64,000 bases of DNA from contig NC_133537.1 in NCBI RefSeq assembly GCF_048544455.1, positions 314,112,238-314,176,237 of the forward strand, in the 5' to 3' direction. This document shows positions 35,467-47,961 of the stretch, in pieces; the first letter of the stretch is position 1, and the number at the start of each line of letters is the position of its first letter. A model generated the notes under the pieces. The model had not been told where the DNA came from and made no database searches. It saw nothing but the letters and a program-made list of their open reading frames with translations. The position numbers were made by a program, and so were the translations under genes. This DNA is from Silene latifolia (lineage: Eukaryota; Streptophyta; Magnoliopsida; Caryophyllales; Caryophyllaceae).

Positions 35467-36828
35467 TGTAGATACCCAGTATCTACTGAGACTCCAACAA
35501 ACACCCGATGATTATCGGACTACAACATGTTTTGGAATCGCGGCGTTTGATCGACAATTTGTGTACAACTTTACGTCGGATAACTTAAAACGATTTCGAA
35601 AATAAAACATTTCAAAAGTACCTGGAGTGTTTAATGCACGACGACGGGGTCGCAATGACACTAACTAGAGTCAAAACCGACACCGGACCAAAAACCGACT
35701 CAAAAATTCAAATCCCGACTCCAACAACGAGTCAAACCGAGTCAACCACAATAAACAAACCATTTCAAACCTTCTATACTAAGATTTCCCGAATTCATGA
35801 ATGTTGAAGTATCAAACATATGACTACAAATCCTAGGATAGAACAAATCATGATTGCACTTGTGTGAAAGTGACAGGATAACTCGAAGACCCGCGACGTG
35901 GCTCGCGTCTTTTTTAGCAGCCCACGTGGCCACGTCGCTCAAAACTCACACAACCACCCATTTTCCTATAAAGACCCCTCAAATGCCCCCTTTGAGAACT
36001 TACGCGAGTGTCCGCCCCCTCTTTTCTCCCTTAAAACTCTCGACTCGACTTCTTAAGTTACAATCCGACGCGTATTTACGACCTACCGATCGTAAATACA
36101 AGCCTTACACATTGTTTGGTACCGTCATCGTGCATTAAATCACTTGACCGACCATTTCCACCACTACACCGTCACTAATCTTAATAAAACACTCTTTTTA
36201 CTTACCAAAACGGTTTTAAACCGAGTCTTTTCCGACCAAACGAGTTGTTACACTTACGTCGGTTTCTCGCCATAACCAAACATGTAAGTATGAGGGCGTA
36301 AAAATCCTTCTTTTATCATGTCTTTACTTGTTTTATGACCATAACATGCTAAAACATGCATAACACGATCCAAAACATAGGATAGACGAGCCAAAACTGA
36401 GTTTTGGCCAGAGACAGAAGCCCCTTCTTCTGCACAGAGGCCCGCGCCTCAATGGGGTGCCTGATGTGACCATAATTAGAGCATATTTAGTCCCCGAATT
36501 AGCCTTTTTCCCATACTTTTTAGTGCATATTTGGGTCATTTATTGTCTTTAGTTCTTTGTTTTGCATATTCTTTGAGGTTTTGTGTCCTTGGTAGGAAAG
36601 GAGTGCAAACCTTGCATTTTCATGGCAAAATGAGGCTAAATTGATTGAATTCAATGACCAAGCATCAAGGAGAGACAAGATTAGAAGGCCTTTCTACATA
36701 CTATAGTAGATGGGCAATGATGAGTAAAGATCCTTGCATCCCCGAGGAAATCCTCAAGGATTTTATGAAAAAAAAAGGAAGAAAAAAAGAAGGAACGAAA
36801 CTGTTTGACAATCCGTGCGGATTGCCCT

Positions 36829-36990
36829 GAAGACGCCCGTCCCTCACCCACAATCCGAGCGTCTTCCTCAGCTGGACGCCCGGGCAAAACCTTCACAAGA
36901 CGCCCGTCTTCCCCCTCTGGACGCCCATCCAGAAGCTCCCAAATCCGCCCGTCCCGTGCCAAAAACGCCCGGATTCCCGTGACAAGACTT
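36829..36990. repeat. GACGCCCGTC / AATCCGnGCGTCTT motif array, element D 5' LTR
   Basis: Repeated AGACGCCCGTC, AATCCGAGCGTCTT, GGACGCCC and AATCCGCCCGTCC words in about 160 bp. The 3' LTR equivalent is 46549-46702. The GACG...CGTC core is an imperfect palindrome. Confidence 0.8.
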
Positions 36991-37141
36991 TCGTCTTCTA
37001 CAAGCTTCAAGGAAGGATGCACATCTTTTTCTAAGACCGGCGAAAAAGAGACCGGAGTCTCCCTAGAGACCGGCGATTCCTCAAGGACTTAATCGTCATT
37101 TAAGCCCTTAGTAAACCCTAATTTATGTACCTAATCCCCAC

Positions 37142-37149
37142 TATAAATA
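37142..37149 (+). promoter_or_regulatory. TATA box of element D 5' LTR
   Basis: CACTATAAATACCCC, about 150 bp downstream of the motif array. The same box is in the 3' LTR at 46862-46869. Confidence 0.65.
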
Positions 37150-38245
37150 CCCCATTAGTCTAATTAGAAGAGCATGTTCTTCTTAGCAATCTTTAGTGTA
37201 GTTAATATCAATCAAATCTCTCTTTAATTTTGTAATCAATATTTAATCAAGTTTTAATACAAGTTTTATTTCCTTAATCTCTCTCTTGTTCATCCTTTAT
37301 TTTGGGTAATTGAAGATTATTTGGGTTATTATTGGGAGATTGACAACCTTCCAATCAAGTATCAAGTACTTCTTTTATTCTTTGCTTTATTATTGGAATC
37401 ATTAGTAGGTATAATTCTCTTAATCCCTTTTTAATTATTGTTAATCACTTTCATTTATTCATCATGTTTTACTTTGTTGGTATGATTGACAACCTTGCTA
37501 GCATGTTCAACATGATAATGAGTGAGTAGTTTCCTTAGCTAGGGTTAATGGGTAATTAGGGGAAACCAACATGGGGGATGATTCATGCTTAAATTAATAT
37601 GTTTTCATAATTTATTTGCTTGCTTGTTGTGATCTCAACTTATGCACATGTTATGTTTGATGAAATGTGAGCCTATGAATCCTTGCATTTTTTACCCATC
37701 ACCTATCTTTTCAATGAGACTTGTAAGACATAAACCAACTCGAGTCTCATTAGACCATGCATATAGTTGAGTAGGGAAGATTAAGTCGACTTGTAGGTGT
37801 TGTACAATCTAATCGATTCGGCTCCGGGACCCAAACTTTCCTAGGATTGTAAGATATAAACCAACTCGATCCATCACAACAATAATTGCTTGCTTATAAT
37901 TTGAGAATATGTTTGTATGATCAATTCCCATGAATCCCCTATGACCTCATGACACCCTAGTGCCTTTTATCAATTGTTTACACCCCTTTTAATTCATCTT
38001 GCTTGTTTACTTTTATTGCTATTTAGTTTAGTGATCTTCTACTTCAAACCCCAATTGTGACACCCTTAGACACCACTAGTTGCAATAGAAATCTCATCTC
38101 AATTCCAGTCCCTTGGGATCCGACCTTTACTTGCCTCTTTACTAATTGTAGAGTTGTTTGTGAAGTTATAAATTGTGTTTTGGTCTAGGTGCTCCTAACG
38201 ACAAGTACTGAAAACTAAACTCTCACGAGGGATCAGGACCAAAAA

Positions 38246-38264
38246 TGGCGCCGTTGCCGGGGAC
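38246..38264 (+). other. Element D primer-binding site (Athila/tRNA-Asp type)
   Basis: TGGCGCCGTTGCCGGGGAC starts 4 bp after the LTR end. This is the PBS sequence I associate with Athila elements. Confidence 0.88.
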
Positions 38265-38384
38265 GTTGTTAACTTGATTTAGATTTTCATGTATTGTTAT
38301 TAGTTGTGTCTTTCTTTGCCTTGGGGAAGTAAAACTCCTCAAGGTTTATTCTAACTATTTTCAAGTTGTTTGATATTTTGCAAG

Positions 38385-41300
38385 ATGGACCTTATAGATT
38401 ATTTTGTAGAGGACCACTTAAATATACCTTTCTTAAAAGATCTCATGCAAGCATTGGAGGCCTTGGAAGCAAGTGGGGCTAAAAATATGTATTGGGAATT
38501 GGAGGTAGATCTTTTTGAGGCCGCTCTAGCTAACAAAGAACTTACTCATGCACAATCCGAATTAGTACATAACATCCTTGTGGAAGCATGTCAACCTATA
38601 GAAGATGAGCAATCCATCCTAGAAGACATCTTACAAGCTCAAGAGCAAGAGGAATTTGTCATGGAATTCGAATGTGATGAGATTGATGAGAATGAAGAAC
38701 AAGTTGAATATGCCATGAGAATGGAATGTCTAATGGAGATGGAGCAAATTCTCAATGAACCTTCAAAGGAGGAAAGTGAGGTACAAACCCCTACTCTAAA
38801 ACCCCTTCCCCCAAATTTGAAATATGCTTACCTTGATGAATCAAAGACCAAACCCGTGATTGTTAATGATAGACTTGATGAGAACCAATTGGGAAAATTG
38901 CTTGATGTGTTGAAACAACATGAGAAGGCTATAGGTTATAGTCTAGATGACCTTAAGGGGATAAGTCCCAACTTTTGCATGCATAGAATTCATCTAGAGG
39001 AGGACCATAGACCTGCCATTCAACCTCAAAGAAGATTAAACCCCCACATGCAAGAAGTTGTCAAAGGAGAGGTTATGAAATTGCTTGATGCGGGAATCAT
39101 ATATCCCATATCGGACTCTTTGTGGGTTAGCCCCGTTCAAGTGGTACCGAAGAAAGGAGGTACCACGGTGGTGATAAACGAAAAGAATGAGTTAATACCC
39201 ACAAGGAAGATCAACGGTTGGCGTATGTGTATTGCCTATCGAAAATTGAATTCCGCAACAAGAAAGAATCATTTCCCCCTACCATTTATTGACCAAATGC
39301 TTGAGAGGTTAGCCTCCAACAAATTCTTTTGTTACCTTGATGGGTATTCGGGATTCTTCCAAATCCCTATACACCCGGATGACCAACATAAGACCACCTT
39401 CACATGCCCTTATGGTACTTTTGCATATAGGAGGATGCCTTTTGGCTTATGTAATGCCCCCGCCACTTTCCAAAGATGCATGATGAGTGTCTTCTCCGAC
39501 TACCTAGAGACCATAATGGAAGTTTTTATGGATGATTTTAGCGTTTATGGAAAGGACTTTGACTCATGTTTGCATAATCTTTCTCTTGTATTGAAAAAAT
39601 GTGAAGATGTTAGTCTTGTTTTAAATTGGGAAAAGTGTCACTTCATGGTCAATGAAGGAATTTTTTTGGGTCATGTAATTTCGAAAAAGGGCATCGAGGT
39701 TGATAAGGCTAAGGTTGAGGTGATAGAAAAACTCCCACCTCCCGTGAATGTTATAGGGGTGAGAAGTTTTCTCGGTCACGCGGGTTTCTATCGCCGTTTC
39801 ATAAAAGATTTTTCAAAAATAGCGAAACCCCTCACTCAACTCTTACTTAAATATGTCCAATTCCATTTCACTGATGAGTGTGTTGAAGCCTTTAATAGAA
39901 TCAAGGAAGCACTAATCTCGGCACCGATCATTCAACCTCCAAATTGGGAACTACCGTTCGAGATTATGTGTGATGCTAGTAACTACGCCGTTGGAACGGT
40001 TCTTGGCCAACGGGTAGAAAGAGCTCTTCATGCCATCTATTATATAATCAAGACTCTTGATCCCTCCCAAGTGAACTATGATACCACCGAGAAAGACCTT
40101 CTTGCCATTGTCTATGCTTTGGACAAATTCCGTTCCTACTTACTTGGTTCCAAGATGATTGTCTTTTCGGATCACCGTGCTCTCCGACATCTCTTGATAA
40201 AGAAGGAGGCAAAACCAAGGTTGTTAAGATGTATTTTGCTTCTTCAAGAATTTGACTTGGAAATAAGAGACAAGAAAGGAGCCGAAAATGTAGTGGCGGA
40301 TCACTTGTCAAGGATCCGGTTTCATGATGAACAAGGAGAAACACCGATCAATGACTCATTTCCCGACGATATCTTGATGGCCATTCAAACACAACTTGAA
40401 AGGAACATCACCCCATGGTTTGCCGATTATGCCAACTATATTGTTGGAAGAGTACTCCCTCCAAATTTGAACTACAACCAAAGGAAGAGGTTCTTATTCG
40501 AAGTAAAGAGGTACTTTTGGGATGACCTAAACGTCTACAAAGAGTGTAGTGATGGGCTCTACCGGAGATGAATCCCTCAATGGGAAGTCCAAGGAATCTT
40601 GGAAGGGTGTCACTCATCACCCTACGGTGGGCATCATGGAGCGAGGAGGACCATTGCAAAAATTCTTCAATCGGGCTTCTATTGGCCTACAATGTTTCAA
40701 GATACTAGGGAATTCATCATTCATTGTGATGCTTGTCAAAGAACGGAGAATATCTCTTGGAGGAACGAAATGCCACAAAGGGGCATTCTAGAGGTGGAGA
40801 TCTTCGATGTTTGGGGGATCGACTACCAAGGTCCGTTTGTGACATCCAATGGGAATAAGTATATCCTTGTGGTCGTAGACTACGTCTCAAAATGGATGGA
40901 GGCAATTGCCACTCCAAACGATGATGCAAAAACGGTCACCAAGATCTTCAAGAAAATAATCTTCCCAAGATTTGGAGTTCCTAGAGCAATCATAAGTGAT
41001 GGAGGAACGCATTTTCGTGAAAAGAAGCTCGCATCTCTTTTGACCAAGTATGGTGTCCAACATAGAACCGGCTTGGGATATCATCCTCAAACAAGCGGTC
41101 AAGTTGAAGTTTCAAATAGAGAGATCAAGCAAATTCTTGAGAAAGTTGTAAACAAGACCCGAAAAGATTGGAGCACAAAGCTTGATGACGCTCTTTGGGC
41201 TTATAGGACGGCCTATAAGACTCCCATAGGAGCCTCCCCTTACAAGCTTGTCTATGGAAAAGCATGCCACTTGCCAATCGAATTGGAGTACAAAGCTTTT

Positions 41301-41702
41301 TGGGCAATCCGAGCACTTAACTTTGATCTCAAATTGAGTGGTCAAAAGAGGATGATTCAAATTCAAGAGTTTGAGGAATTCCGACTACAATCATATGAGA
41401 ATGCCAAGATCTACAAGGAAAGGACAAGATTGCTCCATGACAAGAGGATTAAGCAAAAAGCCTTGCACAAAGGGGATAAAGTCCTTCTATTCAATTCCCG
41501 CTATCGACTTTTTCCGGGAAAGTTGAACTCTAGATGGATGGGTCCCTATGTGATCACCGAAGTCGGAAAATACGGGGATTTTGAAATCAAGGCGGAAGAT
41601 GGAAGCAAATTCAAAGTCAATGGTCAAAGATTGAAGCTATACTATGAGGGAGCGTTTATTGGAGAGGTCGAGGTCACCTACCTCGGGCCTCCTCATCCTT
41701 GA
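38385..41702 (+). pseudogene. pol: Element D pol: RT, RNase H and integrase, one in-frame stop, no gag/protease
   Basis: ATG 38385 ([17 protein letters not shown]) opens about 130 acidic residues of unknown type, then the Athila pre-RT region ([18 protein letters not shown]). [34 protein letters not shown] and [10 protein letters not shown] (about 39520). RNase [35 protein letters not shown] and VVADHLSR, so all four acidic positions are present. TGA 40569-40571 (LYRR*IPQWEV) is the only stop. Integrase continues in the same frame: [14 protein letters not shown]...CDACQ, D in [10 protein letters not shown] in ISDGGTHF, E in [10 protein letters not shown], and [13 protein letters not shown]. 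It looks recently active apart from the missing gag and protease. Confidence 0.9.
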
Positions 41703-42440
41703 AAGAATCATCAAAGGGAGAGTTTGGTGGAGTCCTCCCTAAACCACCACTTGTAAATATACTAACCCTCTAACTTGTATTTATAATTTTGTTGTATTTC
41801 CTTTAACATAAACATAAATTCTTTCCATGAGAGTAAGTAAGGGAGGGTCACTAACGAATTTTGAATGAAGGAAGGAACCAATCTTCAAGTGTGGGGAAGC
41901 ATTTGTCGAAGTCAAGGAAAGCAAATTAAAATCCGCATAAAGGAACCCGAGCGTCTTCCCTGGAATCCGCCTGTCCTGCTGGAATCCGGGCGTCTTTGAC
42001 AGAATCCGTCCGTCCATTTAAGCTGTAAAATTGAAATTTTGGGACTGTTGAAGAATCCGAGCGGCCTGGCATAGAAGACGCTCGTCCTGAATAACCCGCT
42101 CATCTTTGCAGAGAGACACCCGTCTTTTTGCCAGTGCATTTCAAGAAAGGTTCCTGTCACAGAATTCGGCCGTCTTTGGGAAAAGACGCCCGTCTCCTTT
42201 CAGAAAATCCGAACGTCTTGGGCTCGAGACGCTCGTCTTGGCTGCGTCAAATTTTTGGAAAATTAACTGTGACAGAATCCGGGCGTCTTCCTTCAAATCC
42301 ACCCGTCCCGAAATGCTGGAATCCGAGCGTCTTGTGCTCGAATCCGCTCGTCTTCCTGCGGTAAATCAACCCCGATTTTTCCTAATTTTATTACAACCCA
42401 CCACACAATTTGTGACACATCACTCTTCCTTCCACTTGTA
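41703..42440. other. Element D spacer between integrase and ORF1 with repeated motifs
   Basis: Non-coding. Dominated by a motif array (41943-42355) made of AATCCGAGCGTCTT, AATCCGCCTGTCC, AGACGCTCGTC and similar words, the same motifs found in this element's LTRs. Open frames seen here follow the repeat period and have no domain. Confidence 0.75.
41943..42355. repeat. AATCCG-n-GCGTCTT / GACGCnCGTC motif array upstream of ORF1
   Basis: About fifteen to twenty degenerate copies in 410 bp (AACCCGAGCGTCTTCC, GAATCCGGGCGTCTTT, AAGACGCCCGTCTCC, GAGACGCTCGTCTTGG). It ends about 85 bp before a TATA box and 250 bp before ORF1. Confidence 0.8.
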
Positions 42441-42441
42441 T

Positions 42442-42449
42442 TATAAAAA
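42442..42449 (+). promoter_or_regulatory. Probable internal promoter (TATA) for element D ORF1
   Basis: GTATTATAAAAACCCACC. It lies 164 bp before the ORF1 ATG. The A/C-rich stretch between TATA and ATG resembles a plant 5' leader and has no upstream ATG-rich interference. Confidence 0.55.
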
Positions 42450-42605
42450 CCCACCTCCTTATGACTCCAAAGCATATCCCAATCACTCTCTTACCCCACA
42501 AAATCAAAAAGCCCCAATTTTCTAGGGTTCCAAAGGCAACATTCAATCCACAAAGAGCATCTTTATACTTTAACAAATCAAAAATTCCAGCTCAATAATC
42601 AAAGA

Positions 42606-44147
42606 ATGGCACCAAAGGGATCTTCCTTTAGGGATAGGAGAAGACCAAGGGTAAGAGAAAGCTCTTCTACCTCCCATATCAACACATTAAGAAGGGAGCA
42701 TGAAGAAATTGTGGATCTTACAAGGCTTGACGACTTCTCAAATGTTGAATTCGTCAATGATGTGCAAAGACTCGTTTTCCACCGGCTTCTTCGTAAGAAA
42801 ATTCTCCCTACTAAGTTTTTATGTCATGATACTTTAAGGAAACTTGGGATTTATCACCAAATGGAAGCTCTTTTTGAGTTGTTTGGTCTCTCTACCCTTT
42901 TCCACATGCATGAGCAAACTTACCGATCCCTTGTGCTTGAATTTTTGAGCTTCTTGAAGATTACAACCTTGAATAGAACAATATGCATAGAATTTAGGTT
43001 GGAAAGTGTTTCAATAATGATGACTCTAGTGGAATTTTCTAATGTGCTTGGTCTCGATGTCTCGCCTACCCGGACATCAAAACCGAAGAGATATAGTGTT
43101 GCACCCCTATGGAGGGCCATGACCGGCCGAGATTTCATGTACATCAAGGAGTGTCTAGCTTTCCACATCCAAAATCCTATTTTGATACTTACTTACCGGT
43201 TCCTTTCCGGCACTCTACTTGCTCGCCGAGATCCGACAATAGTGAACGAACTTGACCTTGTGTTCATGGAGTCTTATCTCAATATCCAAGGAAGGGGTAG
43301 GTACCACTTCAATGCGCCTCTTGTGCTACTCGAAAAATGGGCAAAGTTTAGGAACGGTGATGATGATGGGATGAAACACATTGTTAATGGAGGGCTTATT
43401 ACGAAGATTGCAAAGCATTTCAATCCGAAATTCAATGAGAATAATGAGTATGCTCCTCTTTCCGGAAATACAAGGATAAATGAAGACCTCCTTCTTATCC
43501 ATCATCATTGGATAACCCTTGAGGGGGTTGATAAAAGGATCAAGTGGATAACGTAAGGAAGTGATCCAATCTACCTACCAATGACCGAACTTCCAAGAAT
43601 CTCACCAAGAAGGGGACCTTTATCACCAATCCCATCCTACCTCCTCCCTCCAAACCCAACCCAAGCAAGGCAAGCACCACCACCTCCAAATCCCCAACAA
43701 CAACAAGAACAACAACCTCAAGATGAGAAAATCAAAGTACCTCCCTACCCATTTCCTTATCAACCATACAACCATCCCAACCCCTTTATCCTCCCCCGTG
43801 ATGACTTTGTAACGGGAATTCTACAAGATTTGCACTTCCGACAATATGAAGCTACCGTGGACAATTATTATGCACTCTATCCTCAATACCACGATATGAT
43901 TCAAAAGGGAAAGATTAGTGAGGAGGGAGCATTTCCCTCTTGGGCACAAATGGATTTACTCTTCCCCAATTCGGAGAGGGCAAATGAAGGGGTAAACGGG
44001 CGACAAGAGGAAGGGAGCAACAATTCTTGCGGAGGGGACACGGTAGAGCTTGGAAGTGAAGAGGACGAGTTCATGGACCCGAATACAAGTGATGCATCCA
44101 AGGAAATATGGGATAGTGATCTAGAGGGAGATGACGGCGATCTCTAG
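42606..44147 (+). pseudogene. Element D ORF1 (Athila ORF1-like, 'env-position' gene), one in-frame stop
   Basis: ATG 42606 (MAPKGSSFRDRRRPRVRESS) follows a 5' leader. The core matches the Athila 'retrotransposon ORF-1' pattern: LGIYHQMEALFELFGLSTLF, RSLVLEFLSFLKI, IEFRLESVSIMMTLVEFSNV. Element E carries a clear relative. TAA 43554-43556 interrupts the frame (KWIT*GSDPIYLP) and the same frame continues to TAG 44145-44147 with a Pro/Gln-rich linker (NPQQQQEQQPQDEK), then an acidic tail. The function is unsettled. It sits where retroviruses have env, but I see no signal peptide or membrane segment. Confidence 0.8.
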
Positions 44148-46169
44148 AGGATCTCTTCATAGCTAGATGGAGCGGGCATGAGACACCCATCTCAAGCTTA
44201 AGTGAAGTTTCCTCATCTCCTCTCTTTAATTTCAATTTTCATGAAAGAAGTTTGTGTTTTGTTAACTTGTACAATTTTTGATTTTGTCTATGGTTGGAGA
44301 GTCCTAGCAACATAGAGGACTAACACCTCGGCCCCATTGAGGTGTTCTTATTTCATTGTTCCCACTTTTGAAAATCCAAAATGACAATTTAGTTTCATGC
44401 ATTGCATCTTGTGTGCATGAACTACCCCCAACTTTAGGACATTAGAAATAATGTCTATCTCGGTTTGGGGAAGTACATGCATACGCAACGGGAGGTAATC
44501 TAAATTACGCTCTCCGTCATAAACAAAAACACATGCATCATGTAGTATAGCTTATATTTAGTGTAGAATTCATGCATCATGTTTGCATAATTTCCCATCA
44601 TTTTGGCCATTGAGGAAAATGCCCATATTAGTGTGGGGATGGGGAATTCTAACTTAACTTTTATTCAAAAATCCAAAAAAATCAAAAAAATTCGAAAAAC
44701 CATAAAAATTTGAAAATTTTGAAAATCCAAAAACAAGTTCATTTCCTTTGTAGTGTAGTCATGTATATATTGTTGTATATATTGTGTTTGTTTTATCCTT
44801 GTTCACATTGATTGACTACGCCACATCCGAGACATGAGGATATTGAAGACCGCATGGTATGATCTTTCCAATCCCTTTTTTCCTCTTTATGTTAATGACT
44901 ATGTGGCTTTATTTTGATTGATGCGGTATAACAATGTGAATTTAGGACTTGCATTTAGATTATATGACATACTAGTTGGTAGAAGCATATGCATTAGGAT
45001 GTATATATGTTAGTTGCATCATGGCATGTAGTTTGCATGTTAAGAAAAATTTTGTGAAACCGTCTACTTGGGAAGCTTGACAAGTGTATATAGGCCCTAG
45101 TAGATGCTTTTTCTTCTTAAGACTTTGCTTGTTAGAATACTTTTAAAATACCCTAGGATGTGTCATGCTAGTATCCTTTGTCCCATGGATTAAGGCCTAG
45201 TCAAGAGTACCTTGTGGTGTGATAACTCTTTGGCTACCGTTTATTCCAAGGTGACCCTTGAAACCATGCATCCATCCATCATCCATGTTCTACCACATTT
45301 TTGTCATCAAAGGGAATGGGCACAAAAAGAAATTGATTTGAGTTCAATTAAATGAAAGGTGAAAGAAAGTTTGCAAAAATTGCATCAAATGAAAAGAGGA
45401 GCAAAAATAGAACTCCTATGCTTCAAATATAAGGCACCCTCACTACATATGGGGTGACTTTGAAAATGTTCAAAAAGAAATGCAAAAATTTAAAAGTTGT
45501 CAAGTGTTGAAAAGCCAAAAATCAAAAGAAATGGCAAAAGAAAGTGTTCTCAAATGTTATATGCCACAAGAAATTGGGGGGAAAACAAAAATAAAAGCAA
45601 ACTTCCAAAATGAAACTCAAATATCTATTGATCCCTTTATCCATCATATCCATTTTTGTGCATGGTAGAGAGGGGACGACCCTTCTTCTTGTCTAGGCAA
45701 GAGGGGGAATTCCGCGATCCTCCAGTGTTTCTAACACCATAGGGAGTCTACTCTTGACAAAAGCATTTAACGATTGAGGACAAAGGTACCCTAGCTTGAC
45801 ACAACTTGGAGGTAATTTATTGGTATCCTTCTAGGCTTAGTAGTTTGAAGAAATTGCATCTATGAAGGAGTGTGTACCCTTGAATTGCTTCCCTTGTAGA
45901 TAATTTCCGCCACTTAGATGAGGAAAGTGGCTATTATTTTGTAGATGCATCCATTACTTGATTTTGTGTGCTTAATGTTTGGATGTGTCGCCATTTTGGC
46001 AAGACCCACCTTGCCTTGCAAGAAGGCATCCTACCTCATGGCTGTCTTGTTGTGAGTTGAAGGGGCGGAGTGAGACCCGCTAATTGTCTCATATCGGCTA
46101 TGTTATTAGGTTAGTTTAAATAATGGTCCTAGTCTTTGTCACCTCTTTACTCGGGACGAGCAAAGGTTC
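44148..46169. other. Element D 3' non-coding region
   Basis: Two kilobases without a gene. Moderately AT-rich. A purine tract, CAGTTTGGGGATATT, precedes the 3' LTR. Confidence 0.7.
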
Positions 46170-46183
46170 AGTTTGGGGATATT
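46170..46183 (+). other. Element D polypurine tract
   Basis: AGTTTGGGGATATT directly before TGATGTGACC at 46184. Confidence 0.6.
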
Positions 46184-47961
46184 TGATGTGACCATAATTA
46201 GAGCATATTTAGTCCCCGAATTAGCCTTGTTCTCATGCTTTTTAGTGCATATTTGGGTCATTTATTGTCTTTAGTTCTTTGTTTTGCATATTCTTTGAGG
46301 TTTTGTGTCGTTGGTAGGAAAGGAGTGCAAACCTTGCATTTTCATGGCAAAATAAGGCTAAATTGATTGAATTCAATGACCAAGCATCAAGGAGAGACAA
46401 GATTAGAAGGCCTTTGTACATACTATAGTAGATGGGAAATGATGAGAAAAGATCCTTGCATCCCCGAGGAAATCCTCAGGGATTTTATGACGAAAAAGGA
46501 AGAAAAGAAGAAAGAACGAAACTGTTTGACAATCCGTGCGGATTGCCCTGAAGACGCCCGTCCTTCACCCACAATCCGACCGTCTTCCTCAGCTGGATGC
46601 CCGGGCAAAACCTCCACAAGACGCCCGTCTTTCCCCTCTGGACGCCCATCCAGAAGCTCCCAAATCCGCCCGTCCCGTGCCAAAAATGCCCGGATTCCCA
46701 GACAGTACTTTCGTCTTCTACAAGCTTCAAGGAAGGATGCACATTATTTTCTAAGACCGGCGAAAAAGAGACCGGAGTCTCCCTAGAGACCGGCGATTCC
46801 TCAAGGACTTAATCGTCATTTAAGCCCTTAGTAAACCCTAATTTATGTACCTAATCCCCACTATAAATACCTCATTAGTCTAATTAGAAGAGCATGTTCT
46901 TCTTAGCAATCTTTAGTGTAGTTAATATCAATCAAATCTCTCTTTAATTTTGTAATCAATATTTAATCAAGTTTTAATACAAGTTTTATTTCCTTAATCT
47001 CTCTCTTGTTCATCCTTTATTTTGGGTAATTGAAGATTATTTGGGTTATTATTGGGAGATTGACAACCTTCCAATCAAGCATCAAGTACTTCTTTTATTC
47101 TTTGCTTTATTATTGGAATCATTAGTAGGTATAATTCTCTTAATCCCTTTTTAATTATTGTTAATCACTTTCATTTATTCATCATGTTTCACTTTGTTGA
47201 TATGATTGACAACCTTGCTAGCATGTTCAACATGATAATGAGTGAGTAGTTTCCTTATCTAGGGTTAATGGGTAATTAGGGGAAACCAACATGGGGAATG
47301 ATTCATGCTTAATTTAATATGTTTTCATAATTTATTTGCTTGCTTGTTGTGATCTCAACTTATGCACATGTTATGTTTGATGAAATGTGAGCCTATGAAT
47401 TCTTGCATTTTTTACCCATCACCTATCTTTTCAATGAGACTTGTAAGACATAAACCAACTCGAGTCTCATTAGACCATACATATAGTTGAGTAGGGAAGA
47501 TTAAATCGACTTGTAGGTGTTGTACAATCTAATCGATTCGGCTCCGGGACCCAAACTTTCCTAGGATTGTAAGATATAAACCAACTCGATCCATCACAAC
47601 AATAATGGCTTGCTTATAATTTGAGAATATGTTTGTATGATCAATTCCCATGAATCCCCTATGACCCCATGACACCCTAGTGCCTTTTATCAATTGTTTA
47701 CACCCCTTTTAATTCATCTTGCTTGTTTACTTTTATTGCTATTTAGTTTAGTGATATTCTACTTCAAACCTCAATTGTGACACCCTTAGACACCACTAGT
47801 TGCAATAGAAATCTCATCTCAATTCCCGTCCCTTGGGATCCGACCTTTACTTGCCTCTTTACTAATTGTAGAGTTGTTTGTGAAGTTATAAATTGTGTTT
47901 TGGTCTAGGTGCTCCTAACGACAAGTACTGAAAACTAAACCCTCACGAGGGATCACGACCA
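46184..47961 (+). repeat. Element D 3' LTR (1778 bp)
   Basis: It pairs with 36462-38241 and is followed by gtgcc (47962-47966) and then the remainder of element B's LTR, CAGGTCAGAACTC. Confidence 0.92.

Larger units (their letters stand above)
36462..38241 (+). repeat. Element D 5' LTR (1780 bp)
   Basis: It pairs with 46184-47961 with roughly 2% differences by eye. It contains an array of GACGCCCGTC and AATCCG-type motifs (36829-36990) and a TATA box (37142-37149). Confidence 0.92.
36462..47961 (+). mobile_element. Element D: Athila-like Ty3/gypsy retrotransposon lacking gag and protease
   Basis: 11.5 kb, duplications gtgcc at 36457-36461 and 47962-47966, LTRs of 1780 and 1778 bp (TGATGTGACC...GACCA). 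The PBS TGGCGCCGTTGCCGGGGAC is the one expected for Athila. Inside: RT-RNase H-integrase in one frame with a single stop, then a motif-rich spacer with its own TATA box, then an ORF1 of the Athila type, then about 2 kb of non-coding DNA to the PPT. No gag or protease is found between PBS and RT. Confidence 0.9.

Noticed and set aside
38385..38780. N-terminal part of D pol as a divergent gag
   Set aside because: No capsid signatures or zinc knuckle, only about 130 acidic residues. It runs straight into the standard Athila pre-RT region.
42606..44147. Calling D ORF1 an envelope protein
   Set aside because: No signal peptide, transmembrane segment or cleavage-like motif is visible. The position alone is not evidence of envelope function.
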